Source: Pseudeuparius sepicola (Eukaryota; Arthropoda; Insecta; Coleoptera; Anthribidae). From it: a DNA stretch of 64,000 nucleotides. The stretch is from contig OY987305.1 in NCBI GenBank assembly GCA_963920635.1, forward strand, positions 21,290,876 to 21,354,875, written 5' to 3'. Below, piece by piece: positions 10,601 to 25,600 of this stretch; the first letter of the stretch is position 1, and the number at the start of each line of letters is the position of its first letter. The translations under genes and the position numbers were made by a program. The notes below the pieces were generated by a model. It did no database searches, was not told the DNA's origin, and was given only the letters and a program-made list of their open reading frames with translations.

Positions 10601-13600
10601 GCAAAATCGACATCGATTCGACGTCCTATATTTTAAAAAATATGAGTAAACAGCTTGTCACCAATATTTGACGTCGTATTAACGTCAAGGTTATAGCGTT
10701 GCTGGCTGGGATTCGTTATAAAAAGTTGACCTTCAGTGCCTAGGGACACATACTTTAAAACTGTACAAATCCGTAAAATCTTCATTTTTGGAGATTTTTG
10801 GTCAATAGGACCACTCAAGGTGTTGGTGTACAAAAGTCCAATACAAAATATACAGAGTGTTCTTATCTGTGCCATCTCAAAATGCTGAATTTTTATGAAA
10901 CTTTATACGGGTCGTGAGTGCTGTGGAATCAGTGAAAAAATATTGATAAACACAAAAGTAATGTATTTCTTTACAAAATGCCAACTAACAAATAAAAACA
11001 ATTTAAATTATTGGACCTTACTCAACAAAGTCACTGTCTAAGATGATACATTTTCTGTGTGTTTCCTGTTATGGCACCCCAGCCACCTTAACTGATATGG
11101 ACTTAATGACTGGCAGACTTCTTTATTTTTTAGATTTAGTTCGTTTATAGTGTGTGTGGAGCGGTTTTAATATACTCGATTTTTGACTCCCAAAAATTCA
11201 GTATTTTGAGATGGCACAGATAAGAACACTCTGTATATTTTGTATTGGACCTTTGCACACCAACACCTTGAGTGGTCCTATTGACTATTCAACTGTTTTG
11301 AGCGGAGTCCATGGCACTCTTGACTTGGCAGATGCCTTTAAAATTCCTATTTTGCTCAACTTTGACAACCTGCAGAATAGAACTCCCTGTATATTTTTTA
11401 TTCAAATTTGGTATATAGGGGTTTTGCGTTGTTCTAATTAACGCTGTGGGGTCAGATTTTAAATAAAAAAAGCGCTAAATGGTTTTCGTGAAAATCGGGG
11501 GTATAAAAAAATCGCAGCCGGCCCTGGATTTGCTTTTTGAAAATGGCAGGAAGGTCAAAAGGAGCGGTTTTTGAAGGCCTTTCAAACAAAAAAAGTTTAG
11601 GCGATTATCTCCAAAAATGAAGATTTTACTGATTTGTACAGTTTTAAAGTTGGACACCCTGTATATACAGACTTGGGTAGAATACCAAAAACCAGTATTC
11701 GAATACGAATACAGAATACTCAAGTCGGACTGGATTCGAATCCTAGAGATTTGAACATTCTAACAAAAGTATTCAATTACCGAATAGGTTTCGAGTCCAT
11801 GTATTCATATAATGAATATTGTGTTAATTTAATTGCCATATTTAAATAAATGCAAAACAATAATACTTAATACTAGGTGGGAGAGTAGGTATCTTAATTA
11901 TGGGCAAATACCTAATGATTGTCATTACTAGATGAGGAAGTTGAAATGGCAGCCAAAGCCAAGTGATGAAATCTGTAGAATTAAATCAAAACTATGGAGC
12001 GAATAGTAGTAGTTAGATAAACACTTGACTATACAATTTCGTATTTTTCGAAAGGTGGACCGATTTTCAAAAAAAATTTTTTCAACATATAGTACAGGAA
12101 GAGCTCTACATTTTGGATGATATATTTTTTTAATAGTCCTATTCCATGGCCTACTGTTAGTAAAAGAAGACACCCAAAAAGCACAAACCATATTAGGCAT
12201 TTTTTAGGAATAAAATGGATAGTGACATCGAATTGGTTCAAAACCCTTTGTACAAAATTTGAATGCTCTAAGTTCATCAAATGGGGCTAAACTTCATTTA
12301 TATAAAAAATTATTTAAAGAAAAAACGGGCTTTTATATTAGGCACTAGGTGAGTAAGTAAAACTATATATGTGTAGACGATACCACAGAATTAATTAACA
12401 ATAGAGGACGATGCCTTTAATAATAATTTTAAGGAATTGTTAAAATGAAATATATTTTTCCAAGGGAGACTAACAGAATAAAGTGGAATACCAACTTTTA
12501 TGTTTAATTATATTTTTGAAATAAACTATTTTTCAATAAATTTTAATTTTAATACGAAACACCCAGGTATAAGCTAGGCTGGCTATACTATGTAAAATAA
12601 TATCTTGGGAAAGGCTTATATTCCTCGTCCAATAAAAAGAAAGAAGCCCCAAGAATAAAAAAATAGTAATACTAAATCGATTCGTGAAAAAAGATCACCA
12701 ATATATGACCTGTGGTTAATACAAGGTAGGTACTCTGGAAAACTCCTTTTTTTAGAATTTTGCCCCATTTGGGGAATTTGAAGTATTGAAATTGTGTACC
12801 AAAGGTTTTGAACTATGGCCAATTCGATGGCGCTATGCATTTTATTCTTAAAAACATGCCTAATGTGGTTTGTGATATTTGGTTGTTTTTGTTTTCTTTT
12901 AATTACAATCGACATGGAATAGTACTATTTCAAAAAAGTATAAACCCAAAATGTAGATCTCTTCGAGAACTATAGGTTGAAAAAAGTCGACGCGCATGTA
13001 TTATCTGTCCTTGTCGCACTCCGTGACGTCATGTGTGTTGCAGACTGGTGGACTAGGCATGTATTTAATGTTAAATTCTGTTTGTTTCATTATTTTCAGA
13101 GCAGATTTCCTCCCGTCCCCGTTTACTTTTTAGGTTATTGTGTGTATTATTCACACGGTATGTTGAAATATTTTTCAAATTAAAAATATACGAAAAGTAA
13201 TAGAATAAATAATACATCATTGTTGTGCAAGCCTGCCAAAAATCTTTTAGGAAAGTTTTACGATTTTCAAATCTCGCAGTCTAATGTAAGTACTTGTTCT
13301 CGCTAACCATAGAAGTACCTCGTAAGGGATAATTATTGTCTAATCAGTTGGCTTGTTCATAGTGCATTCGGCTAGTTTTTTTTTTAATAAATGCTTGCCA
13401 CTTGATAACGATGTTCCATGCATAATACTAAATTCAGATTGCATTATTTTAGTAGCTTGTAACATGTTTTCATTTGCAATTAAAAGATTTTCTCTTGAGA
13501 TGAAACTCAGCCAATTTTGGGATGTTTTATCAATTCAATTTTTTTTGTTTCCACTCCTATTTCATATTTTCCTCTAAACCTGTGCGCCACATAACCTGCA

Positions 13601-16600
13601 ATATATTTCAAGGCTTCTTCATGTACAGTTTCGTGGAGTTCAAACGATTTCAGTAAATCAGTAGTTTCATCACCGTTTTCCAAAGTGTGTAATTCGGTAT
13701 ATTATGGTGGATCAACAAATGCATACTCCTTCAACATACTCTCTTCTAAGTCATCAGGCTTCTCGATAGGAATTGTTATATTCTGTCCTAAATTGGAAAG
13801 AATATAGTATTTGTTAAGCGTTCTTCGGTGACTTGATGTGATTTTCTTTCTAGCGGTTTCAGTAAGCATGGTTCCAAGGTATCTTCAGTATTGGTGTTTG
13901 ATCATTGAGTAAAGAATAGAATAAGAGGAATCGAGCAAATGGCCGGATCTGTAACACCTTGCTTTTTGACGCGCCGGGGAATTTAACCCAGAGCATTCAC
14001 CACAAATTAAAAATGTTTTTGAAACTGCTTGAACCTATCTACCACTGCCTGGAGATCGATGTTACCTTGCGCGCCATCTAATTCACGGTAGGTAAATGTT
14101 TTCTTGGACAAGAACCAAGTTCAGGGAACCAGACACACGTTGCCATTTATTGGCTATAATGACGGATGCGGTGTGCTTTGACCTTGACCAAAAAAAAAAC
14201 AAATGCCAAGCGAATAGTCTCCTTCCAACAAATTTAATAGCAATGTGCTTTGAACTGGCAAATCCTCTGACGTGACTCGGGCGGGTTCCCACTGCGTTTT
14301 TGTTTTATATACTCTTATTAGCGGCACAGGCAGCACAGACCTACCTATATTAGCGAATAGCTATACTCGTAGGCCTGTGATATTAGGAATAATTATTACT
14401 ATTTCTTTTTGTTGTAATTACTATTTTATTTTTTATTTGGTACCTATTATTTTATTTTTCCACATAAAAAAAGGAGGGAGGAATAGATAGACATTTTATA
14501 GGGCAAGAGCAGGGCCCGCGCTAATCGTTTATTTGTATCCCCTATGCACATGATGTCGAAAAATAAAAGAAAATGGGGTGTTTTAATTGCAAAACAAAAA
14601 TAATGACAACAAAAATTAATGCTTATTAAGTAAAAACACGTTTTTTTTGAAAATATGCACCGATAAATAATTGGTCGTGAAACACTATATAATTAACGGT
14701 ATGTACAGGGTGTGCAGGGTTGTTGTTTAGTCCATTTTTTATTTTTTGACATGTAAAAAACGTTAAAAAAGTTTTAGGTAAAAATGTGCAGTTTTTAACC
14801 ATTATGTAGAAAATTATACAGCGTTCAAGTGTGGCAAACTAAACTTTAATGGAACACCCAGTATATTGTAGATTCATCTGGAAGTGCTCAAAAAGGGCTT
14901 ATTTTGCCATATAATACTTGGTGTATTTCCCTCTGGCAGTTTTTTAAATATTAATAATTATTTTTCGGTAGCATTCTCAGCTGGCTTAAAACAAAACAAT
15001 GTGTCCTTAACAGTCAATATAACGCTTTTTCTTGCCTGTTTTATAGTTTGCGATTTCTGTGGCATAGAATTGAAAAAAAATTTCCAATAATTAAGTATTA
15101 TTTTAATTATATTTTAGTGAGAGTGCTCATCGTCATTTGTGATATTTTCCGCAAAGGTTTCATTTTCCAAACAATGGGCATCAAAGGTGCAAAATTCAAA
15201 GTTTCTAGGTTCTTACACGTCAATGCGTAACGCGATGGTAAGAAAAATAAATCCAAGATAAATCCAAATTACCAACCTCAATTCTTGCTTGGTGAGTATC
15301 GAGCGGCCGCCAGCTAACAGTGGAGACAGGTGTGGGAAATAAAAGATTTTTTTAATAATAGGCGCCACCTAGTTTGTGCGCTCTACACCTCACACAATTT
15401 CTTTTAAGTCCAAACTAGGAAAATCCTTCGTAGGTAGAAAAAAACGGAATTCAAAAATATCAACAATATTTACTCAAATGGCACTAAATATTCTCAGTTA
15501 TAAACAATTATTACTAGTCATAACTTTAAAGCTATGCCTTTCAGATTCACCAGCTATATTAATAATTAAAATGGTACGTGCTGTATAGTAAAACAAGCGT
15601 ATAGTATCATAAACCCCCGAGCGTGTACACGTTCAGTTCACAAAAAAAAAACTAATAGTCAGGACGTTGCAATAGCTAATCACAACCCCGCAGGAGTTGA
15701 CACGACATACGCAATAAAAAAAACAAGACCTACGCAATAATGACACAGCGTACGCGATAATAAAAGGAAGGCAAGCTGTAGCAGCCTACGCTTTTGATTC
15801 TACACGTAAATCAAATCAGTTTTACTAGTCCAGGCACGATAAATATAAAAAATGAATAATAAAAATGTTTTTGGACGAAGGTTCTCCAAACCCCTCTTAG
15901 AGCAGTCAAGGACAATGTGCGCTCCAAGAAGAAAATCGCCAGGTCTCCCCCGTTAGTGAATCATCAAGGCCACGCTCCAAACTCAAATCCAAAACGAGAA
16001 AAATTCGTAGACCATAATTTAGAGCTTATAGGCCGAAAAAAACCCTAAAATAGAAAACCTATTTTAATTACACTCGTAGGCTAAACATATAAATTAATTT
16101 GGAAATTAAAACCAAAATGGGGACTTGAAAAGCAAAAATAAATCTTACCTCGAGATATGAGGGTTTTTATCGACAAGTATCCGTGAATTATCGTAAAATT
16201 CCGGCACCAAAACTGTTGGAGTAGGTGCTCTATAAAGAAAACACTGTGTAAAAAAACAGCTTCAAGAATAAAATATTCACAGTTGAACTTACCCAAAATG
16301 TAATCTCGGGATGGAATGAGATGTATTAAATAGTGGATCCCTATGTATCAGGTATTTACGGCTGGTTACGGCAAATTATATATCCCGCAAAAGGTGGCTA
16401 GAAGTCCGTGAAACAACAAGCCAAGTTCCGGCACTTATGGTACGCACAGCAAGCGAAATACTCCCGGAAAACAAGCCGGACGAGTTACACAACACTCGGA
16501 ATCGGTCCTACTGACATTTGGAAATGTTTTTCCCAAAATTTATGCCGAACCACTTTAATATCGGGAACTTGGAATCTCAACTGGCGACGTAGGTACTCGA

Positions 16601-19600
16601 AAATCCCAAACCCGCAAAAACATTAGGGTATAAAAACGATTTTATTTGATAGACTGGGTCCAAAGGACATCTGTGATTAATAGCGAGGAAACACAGCGAG
16701 GGTACTAAGCACGAAATACAAACACATAGTAGCCTCAGCCGCTGCTCAATAGGTGGCGATGCAGTTGCCTTAGGAAATGGCTTTAATTCGGGAATTAGAG
16801 ATTACATAAAAAACATACTTAGGAAGAGGATAAAAATAAAGCAGTTTGGAGGGATTTAAAACAGAAGAATATCAGGAAATACCCGTGAAACTTCAGGGCG
16901 ATTACATGCGTAGATAAATAATTATTGTTTTTATTAGGTATTTCCTAGTGAGTTCACCAAATATCGAACTAAAACCAAATTTGATTGTAACAAGGTAGAA
17001 TATCTTCCAAACAGCTGGACTAAACAACGTATATCGTTGGAATCGCAAAAATACGTAGATTACAAAAATAGAAAAATGTACATGGCATTCTAATAAAAAA
17101 CATCGATATATCTCTTATGGTGTCCAATAGGAAAAAGTTAATTTTTTGTTTTATGGAAAAGTTACTCTCGATAAAAATTATGCTTCTTCTTAAAATAAGA
17201 TTGACACAGAAATAATTAATACAAAAAGTTATTAGGAAAAGTTGTTCAAAATTTAAAGATAGCCCATAACACCATTTTTTGAAAAAATCGGCCTACTTTG
17301 ATTTATTTAAATTTTTTCACTCAAAGACAAAAAATTATTGCAACTATAGTGGCAGGTAATAAGTTACTATTTAATCTTCATGCAAACTATTACAAAAACG
17401 TATTAAAAGATTTTAATTATTATTTGTATTAATTTTTTATTTTTTGTTGATGACATTTTTCATCATTTCCGATAATTTCAGTTCCAGGCGCATGTACTAT
17501 TACTAAAGTCTATCCAAGTTACAGTTGCAGTAGATATAAACAAAGTCAAATGACCGCATTGCGATCGATTACCAAGGTCTGACTAATATGAGATTCCCAG
17601 TGGCTTGTAATTCTGAACTAATTATTTTTAGAAGTTCTAAAAATCGTGTTTTTACCTTTCGTAGACCTTTATAAATTTCCTTAAATTAAGTAGGAAAATA
17701 AATTGACAGAATATACTGCTCGCGATCTGATCTAAAATATGCAGGAAACTCGACTGAGGGAAGAGCCGGCCCTGCATTCTGCACTTGACATTTTATGACG
17801 GCCAGACCAATAAGAGAATAAGTCACGTAGTGGCCAATGTTTTGATCCACTGCCTCTGTAACTTGGATAGACTTTAGCCTCTATTTATAAATTTTGCATA
17901 TTATGACGTTGCATCGGAAGAAATTACGCAGGTAAGAAAACACTTATCCCTCAACGTCAGTTGAAGAAACGCCCAACATAAAACACGTGTGCATCTAAAG
18001 GGAGAATCTTCGCCAGGGTCGGCTCTAGGCGCGTGCGAAACGATGCGGCAAACTCAGCCCTCGGCTCCACGTTTTGACTGGCCCTGCGCCTCCTAGTCCC
18101 GTACAGGATGATCCAAATTTTAGGACACTGTCTATTTTTAGGAAATCTACAGCACTTTTTTAAAAATGTTATTGTTATTGACATTTAAATTTGGAGATTT
18201 CATGAGTGTCGGTAAATATTCATAAAGGAATGTTGTTCATAATTGAAAATTGTGAATGTTCTCTCTCTTTCGTCGAGAGAAAAAATTATTAAGAATTGTT
18301 TAATAAGTACCTACTTACAGAAATAGTTAGTCTATGGTACATATACCTATATTGTATAACAGTAGGTATCACTTCATTCATTGGTTCCGTCTGAGAAATG
18401 TCAATATTTGACACATTTGATCAAAATATGTACTTATTATCATATAAGAAAAACAACAATAAGTTGACTAACAGTTTGCAAATTTTATATACTTACAACC
18501 ATACTTTTCAATTTGGAGTAGATGTTTAGTGTACCTCTTATCTACAAATTGCTCAAGTTTTGAGAATGAAAGTAGAATAATTTCTGTATTAAAATGTCAA
18601 TAACTATTGCAAACCATATAAGAACTAGAAAAATTTATCAGAAAGAAAAAATTTCACAAAAAATATACCATTCCAGTGGGGTAACCATAGGAATTTAATT
18701 TGGAAAATATAAATTCAATGGAGTTGGGACGTCACACGCTATTCTCAAAAATTTACTTGCAATGTAATAGCTCTAAACCACAGAGAATATACGCTAAGCG
18801 GAGCTCAAACTATCTATTCCTTTTCGGTTGTCGGCGCCCCGCATTCTCAAGCGGCACCTAGTCCCACAGAAGCTTGAGCCGGCCTTGATCCGGCAAGTGT
18901 GCATTCATTCTATAATACATTTGGTGTGAGCGAGCGATCCGGCAACGTCCAGCGTTATGCAGAAGAGGTATCTGCAGGAAAATATTATGCCGTGTTGGAC
19001 GAAACGATTGATTTTTAATAATTTTGCAGCCTACTAGATGGCGCGAGGGATGAGATTGATATTTTAATAAATTTGCGGGCTACTAGAGGGCGATCCTTGT
19101 TTCCTACAAATTTACCTGTTAGCAACTCAAAACATGGGAGCAATTCCTCTTCCCCTAGTGTTCCTTTACTCAATGGTTTGATGCAAATATTGCAGCAGAA
19201 TTTTTTCCCAGTATATACCATCTTAAACGATATATGTCATAAAGTCCTGATATCGATTTGTTTGTCAACAATATGCCCTTTTGGAATGCGATAATAGATT
19301 TGTGTTTCCCAACAATCATCGATGATACCAGATTGGTTACACAATTAAGCAATTCTTGTTGGGCTTCCAATCTGTGCCAAAAGCATTTTTCTCTGTGCAT
19401 CCTGAAAACTAGTTTCTAGAGTTCATCAAATCAAACCAGTCATTTAGGAGTTGGCATAAGTCAGAAACATCCTGCCAGTGTGAGTTTTCTGGTAAAAAGC
19501 CATTTTTTCCAAGATATGTGATAGCTTTTGCCGTTGAATTTGAAAGAAGTTGTACTGCTGGTCGAACCCTCTGCCGTTCACCTCCTTTAACCTCTAGATG

Positions 19601-22600
19601 GTATTTTGTCAATTTGTGGGCTACTGTTAATTCTGAAATTGAACACTGAATCAGGATTTGAAAGCAAGTTTTCAGTGTCGATTCGGTTACTCACGTACAT
19701 TTCGTCAAATGACAAAATGCATAGTTTATCAGTGCCACTTAGGTTCATTACTGTTCCCTTTAGCAAAGAACAAACGCTTTTCAAAATTCCAGGTCTTAAA
19801 TCGAAGGTAGCCGCCCAAGTTCTGAGTGTTGATAGAGCTGGTAAAGGATATCCATTAATCCTCAAATATCGGTAAGCTTTGGGACTTACACTACGTAAAG
19901 ATATTGCCAAAGCAATATCTTCAGGACTCCAGCGAATATTTTTATGTTCTGGGTTTAATAGTTTTTTTATTTGGCCTGTGGTGAAAATCTTCTGCAGCGA
20001 GTTTTTTTATATTTCTTTCTGTCAAGTCTTTCTTCTCGATTTTATCCATTAGTAAACGGTTTTCTTTTTGCAATGAAGCTACCTTATCTTCCAACTGTTT
20101 TGTTTTAACGACATAATTTTGGCTTGTTATCCTAAAAAACGTAACGGCATTAGGACTTACATTACTTTACTATATAATAAAAACCTACATTCCAGCAGAG
20201 TCACTAGTATCTATATTTACTTTATCATGTTCTTCAGTTTCTTCAGAAACTGTACTTGTCGATGGTTGAGACCTAGAGATTTCAGTTTCAATGCTGGATG
20301 CCAGAATTTCATCGACTTCTTTCAGTCTCTTTCTTTCTGTTAGCCTCTTAGATCTTTGAGAACTTTCATTTCTATCAGATGCTGTTCTTAATGGTAATTT
20401 TAAGGTTGGTAATGTTCCATCTTTTAAAGTTCTTGTATTTTTTGTGCTATAATTAAGCAACCTATGCCTCATGGGGATTTCAAAACATTCGGGTAAAAAA
20501 TGCTCTGAGCATGCTGAAATAAATACATTAATAAATACATTATAATTAAAATAAATACATTATAATTAAAAATATAGCCAAATGAGGTTTCCAATCAAAC
20601 CATTGGCCTATGTGAAATTTATCAATTTTTCAATATTTCTTACCATTTTTTCGAGTTGATTTTATCCTGTCTATGACCTGCAATGACCGATTTTGGCGAT
20701 ATCATTTTGTTTCGGAAACCGAAAGTATTTAATCACAGTTCCTTTTGTTTTCCTAGTATAGTTTGTACAGCCCGCAATTGCACAGTTCACCATATTACAG
20801 GATTTAGAGTACTTAATCGACGCACACTCTTTAATTATTTAATTAAAATACAACAGAAAACCAAATGTAACTTCTTAACAGGCGATAACAACCATAAAAT
20901 GCCACGCTATGCATCACAGATGTCAAAGAGGTTAGGATCTGCATTTAAAACTGTGTTCTCCTGCTCGGAACTGCAACACACGTGACGTCATTGCACCGCC
21001 GAAAGGAATTTCGGTCGAGCAGCTGACATACTGTGTATAGGCATATCTTGGGCAATATTATATTATGACTCCGCACTCGGACGCAGTCAGCATGCCGCGA
21101 CTGGTAGCGTTGTGTTTGCGGGCCGCATTTTTACCGACCCTATACACGTTCAGCGCGTCAATTTGCCAAAGATATGTGATGCTTCTTTTTACCGATCCTA
21201 GCTGATTTAGCAGTTCGCGCTGAATATGTGTGGGATTAGTAACCAAATCTCTCGCATCATTTGCCATGTTTCTGCATAGGCATTCCTTTGCAGAAATACT
21301 TATAGTTAGCATTTAGGGAATTTTATGTTTACACTTAATGCCAAAATCAGATTTTATTATTATTATTATTATTATCGACTTAACCAAACAGCATTCGCAC
21401 TCCCTCTACGGGGAACATTCACTCAGATCCCGGGTATCCCGGATACCATAAGGATCTGGCTCGGACAAGACCCTTGCCTTGTTATCGGGTCTTAGGTGAC
21501 ATTGATGTTGTTGGAGGTTCCTGCATTCCCCATGAACTTCCTGATGGTTTGGGCTGTCGCAAGTAGTACCGCTTTCTACATGGACCTGTAAAGATTATAA
21601 GTTAGACCCAGCTCTTTGATGTTTCTCAGCAAACTTTTTTGTATAACACCAGTTGTTGACACGATGATTGAAATCGTCTGGACAGTGTCCATTTCCCATT
21701 GCCTTCTAATTCGTTCTTCTAAGTCTCTGTACTTCGCGATCTTCTCGACTTACTTCACACGCAGGTTGTTGTTGTTCGGGATGGCCACATCAATCAGAGT
21801 TGTCTTCCTAGAAATTTTATCAACTGTTATAAGGTCCGGCCTGTTATGGGAACTAGTTGATCTGTCAGAACTGTACGATCCCAATACATCTTGTAGTTGC
21901 TGTTCTCAAGAACAGGCTTCGGTGTGTAGCTGTAATATAGGACCCTCTCTGCCTGCACAAGCAGCAGTTTTTCCGCCAGTTCCTGGTGCAAGATCTTGGC
22001 AACGAAATCGTGTCGTTACTTATATTCCGTTGATGCAAACATCTGACATCCTCCTGTTATGTGCTGGATTGTTTCTGAAGTTGGGCACCCGTATCTGCAT
22101 CTGTTATCCACTACCGATGCATCTCCTACAATGAATTTTAGGTACTTGCGAGTTGGTATAACCTGATCTTGTATGGCCAGTAAGAAGCCTTCCGTCTGGG
22201 GGAACATTCGTCCCGAGGTCAGCCAATAGTTCGACGCTAACTTGTCGACGTGTTCCTGGTTAACCTCATTAGGATGCCTCCCATGCAGCGGCTTCTCCAA
22301 CCACCTCTGTAGTTTATCGTTGTCGGTTTGGTGGTGATTTTGATGCTCGTGTTCTGTCAGACGTAGCGGTGTTGAGACGTCTGCTCCGCATATAGCTTTA
22401 TGTAGTGTGGAGCTGTTTTCCTGTCTGTGAAAATAATTACGCAGATTTATTATTTGTTGGTCCAATTGCTGGTTGAGGTCTGCCAATCCTCTTCCTCCTA
22501 GTTGACGTGGCAGAGTTGTTCTTTCTACGGCGCTACGGGGATGATGTTTATGAGCTTTTGTCAGTAGTGTCCTAACTTTTCGCTGCAGGTTGTTGATGTC

Positions 22601-25600
22601 CGTGTTGGTCCAATTCACTATTCCAAACGAATAACTGAGTACAGAGCACGCATACGTGTTTAGGACCTTGAACAAATTCCTGCTGTTAAGATCAGTTCAC
22701 ACTACGTGTCTTACTCTCTTGATGAATTCACTCGTTAAATCGGTCTTCATTGTTCAATGGTCTATCCTTGTATGTACTTGTATGTATCTCCCATGCTCAT
22801 TGCTTCGATCTCCTGGCCGTCCTGCATCTCGTGTGCGCCTTGTTCGAGTCTTCCCCCGACGATGTTAAGGGTGCGGCATTTGTCCAGTCCAAACTGCATT
22901 CCGATGTCCCTGGAGAACTCCTCTACAATTTTAAGCATTTGCGTTAGTTGGTTCTTGGTTGCGGCCATCAGTTTTAAATCATCCATATATAACAGGTGAT
23001 TCAACTTGATAGGGGGTTTATCGCCATGCAGAACCACAGTGGACTGAGTGAATCTTTTTGGAAAATCCCTCTTCGGATGTTAATTGTGTCGGTCTTGATG
23101 TTATCGCTTGCGGTTCTGAGTTGTATCTTAGTGCGCCAGGTTGTCATAACGTGTTCTAAAAAGGAAACTGTATGATGATCTATTTTATACAGCTTTAAGA
23201 TACCTGTGAGCCACTCGTGAGGTACGGAATCAAATGCCTTTTTGTAGTCCACATAAGCCATGCATAGGTTTCGCCGCTTGGAATGAGCCTGGTTGCAGAT
23301 GACAGTCTATGATGAGTTGCTCTTTGCATCCCATTGCGCCCTTCGCGCAGCCCTTCTGCTGCATTGCAATGATGTTGTTCCGCTCGCAGTGAGCATATAT
23401 TCGCTGCGTAAGGCAAGATGTGATTATCTTGTAAAGCGTAGGCAAGCAGGTTATTGGGCGGTACTTGGCAGGGTTATCTGTATTCCGCTGGTCTTTTGGT
23501 AACAGGAATGTTGCACCCTGCGTAAGAAACAATGGCATTTTCAGAGGATAATTTTGGAGATGATCTGGACCTGGTGCCTTCCAGTTGTGGGATTTCTTGA
23601 TGACATTGGAGACCTCATCGGTTGTGAATTGCTCATGTTACATCTGGCTATATTTCTGGTCTATCTCGTGTTCTTCATCTATCCAGCTTGCACTGACATT
23701 GCATAGACCTGGTGTGGCAAGTTGATTTCTCCAGAAACCGTCAACCTGTTCTCAGCGAGGGTAACTCGTATTTGTGGCATCGGGGCTAGAATTGAAAGTA
23801 CGGTAGAAACCTTTTTCGGATCGTTCAAAGAGGTTGTTGTCTTGTTTCCTGTTGTTACTAGCCTTGTATCTCCTCAGACGCCCTGCGAAAACAGAAAGTT
23901 TTTGTTTTAATGTATCAAGACATTGTTGAGCAGTGATGTTCGCGGGGTCATGCTGAGAATGCATTTGGGTGCAGCTCCTTATTGCCTGGATCTTTCTAGT
24001 TCTAACTCTAATATATCGTTACTTGTCCTATGTTTTTACGGAGACTCTCGATCTTCCGATTTAGTCGCATCTCCCATTGAGCCATTCGTGGTTCTGGTCT
24101 TGCACGATTCAGCTCTTGGGCCATCCGGATCTTGGCTCCCATTATAGTGATGATTGCCGTTGTGGCACAGTAGATTAACATGTGCATACGTTCTAATGTT
24201 GGTGCCACTGAAACATAGTTAGGTAAAATTCTGGTGTTCATAAGATCAAGCAAGATTGCAAGCTTCCTGGAAGAATTCAATCTTGGTAGCGGTGGTCTGC
24301 TCAGTGTGTCCGTGCCTTCGTATCGCAATACTGCCTCTCTCAGCTGTGTGTCTAAGCCTTCAACGTGTTCTTCGCTATCCGATTCCCGACTCTCAGTTGT
24401 TCGCTCTGCAATTTTGGCTTCTGGTTGTAGTCCAGGCTCTTGAATTTCGCCGTTGTTGTTTTCTACGTCTATGTGTGTGCCATGGATCTCTAGCTCAACT
24501 TCCCGTTTGATAGCGTTAAGCCGCGTTTCTGGGATTCGGTTATTTCTTAGAATAGTCCGATACTGATCTGACACTCTTTGTTCTGACACTTGCATGTGTG
24601 GAAACTCTTTGCAGAACTCGGCATGCAGTTGTTGTCGGTAGCCGATCATCTCTCGTCCTAAGTTTGTCACCCTGTAAAAAATACGCATAATCGATTCATT
24701 CATGCACACAGTCCATTTCATGCGTCGTCGTCGTAATCCCACCTGAATGAGCGCTGGCTGAAGTTCCCGTGCAGCACCTTTGGTGGGGGAAACCGTAGTT
24801 CTTGTTTTCCTATAATTCTTCATGTCCATGGGTTTCTCCCGTAACGTGGGAGTGACGGCCCTCGGTCGCCTTTTACGACTCGCGGAGCCACAGTAGGAGT
24901 ATTCTAACCCGCTACCCACACGGGCCAACTAGGATAACGCGGGATCGTTACACCCGAGGATCTGCCCCTCTCACCGGCCAAACCCCTCCTTGCGTTAACT
25001 GGGAAACACAGGATCGTTACACCCTAGGATCCGCCCCTCTCACTGGCTAGACCCATCCCATTATTATTATTATTATTATATAATGAGATATGGACGATAG
25101 GTAAAGTATGATAAACCAAATGAACTAAAACTTTATTTTACACTTAAAGAAATACTTTTCTTATATTCAGCTACAGTTGTTCTTGATATTATATTAAAAA
25201 ATAACTAAGTACATATTATGCGTAAAGGGTTGTTACTTTAAAAAACAATGATTTATTAGCAAGCACCAAACATACTTATAACACAATACAAAAGAAAATA
25301 GAATATATTAATGGCCTTTTGCGTTTGATACCATATGCTTCGGCAACATTAATCACATGGCTGTGCTCAAAATGTATCTAAAAACAAAATATTAAGTTAA
25401 CAAAATTGCCAAAAAATAAAGCAACAGGTAAAATCGTAAAACCGAATTACCTTATTTCATAGAACCGGCAAAAAACTTGAAAATAAAGTATAAAATTAAA
25501 ATTACTTAAATTATTTATTGTGTCCTGATTAACACTGTGGTGTCAGATTTTAAATAAAATAATCGCTAAATGGTTTTCATGAAAATCGGGGAAAAAAAAT

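Larger units (their letters stand above)
9086..10710. mobile_element. DNA transposon remnant with CCCAGCCAGCAA ends
   Basis: Terminal inverted repeats CCCAGCCAGCAA (9086-9097) and TTGCTGGCTGGG (10699-10710). The subterminal regions are dense in ACGT-containing motifs such as GACGTCTAATAAGATGT (9160-9310) and their complements near 10500-10690. The interior holds a 142-bp hairpin, a separate MITE and a CpG-rich block. No transposase was found. I do not assign a superfamily. A possible target duplication is only AT. Confidence 0.75.
21376..25059 (-). mobile_element. Dong/R4-type non-LTR retrotransposon, frameshifted
   Basis: A 3.7-kb LINE on the minus strand, bounded on both sides by (ATT)n. 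Domains in order (high to low coordinate): an N-terminal region (24928-24008), reverse transcriptase with YMDD (~23540-22760), a CCHC finger (CRYGCPTSETIQHITGGC, near 22060) and a restriction-like endonuclease with an RPDLITVDK motif (~21840-21770). A single ORF ending in a CCHC plus endonuclease, with TAA/ATT-repeat targeting, is the hallmark of the Dong/R4 clade. Several frameshifts break the ORF, so this copy is dead. The likely mechanism is target-primed reverse transcription into the microsatellite. Confidence 0.85.

Noticed and set aside
21616..22134. 172-codon plus-strand ORF
   Set aside because: Antisense shadow of the Dong-like endonuclease and CCHC region.
24234..24510. Plus-strand ORFs of 69-84 codons
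   Set aside because: Shadows of the 306-codon minus-strand LINE ORF.
24930..25058. rRNA or structural RNA
   Set aside because: GC-rich but only two copies of a LINE 5' unit; no rRNA motifs.
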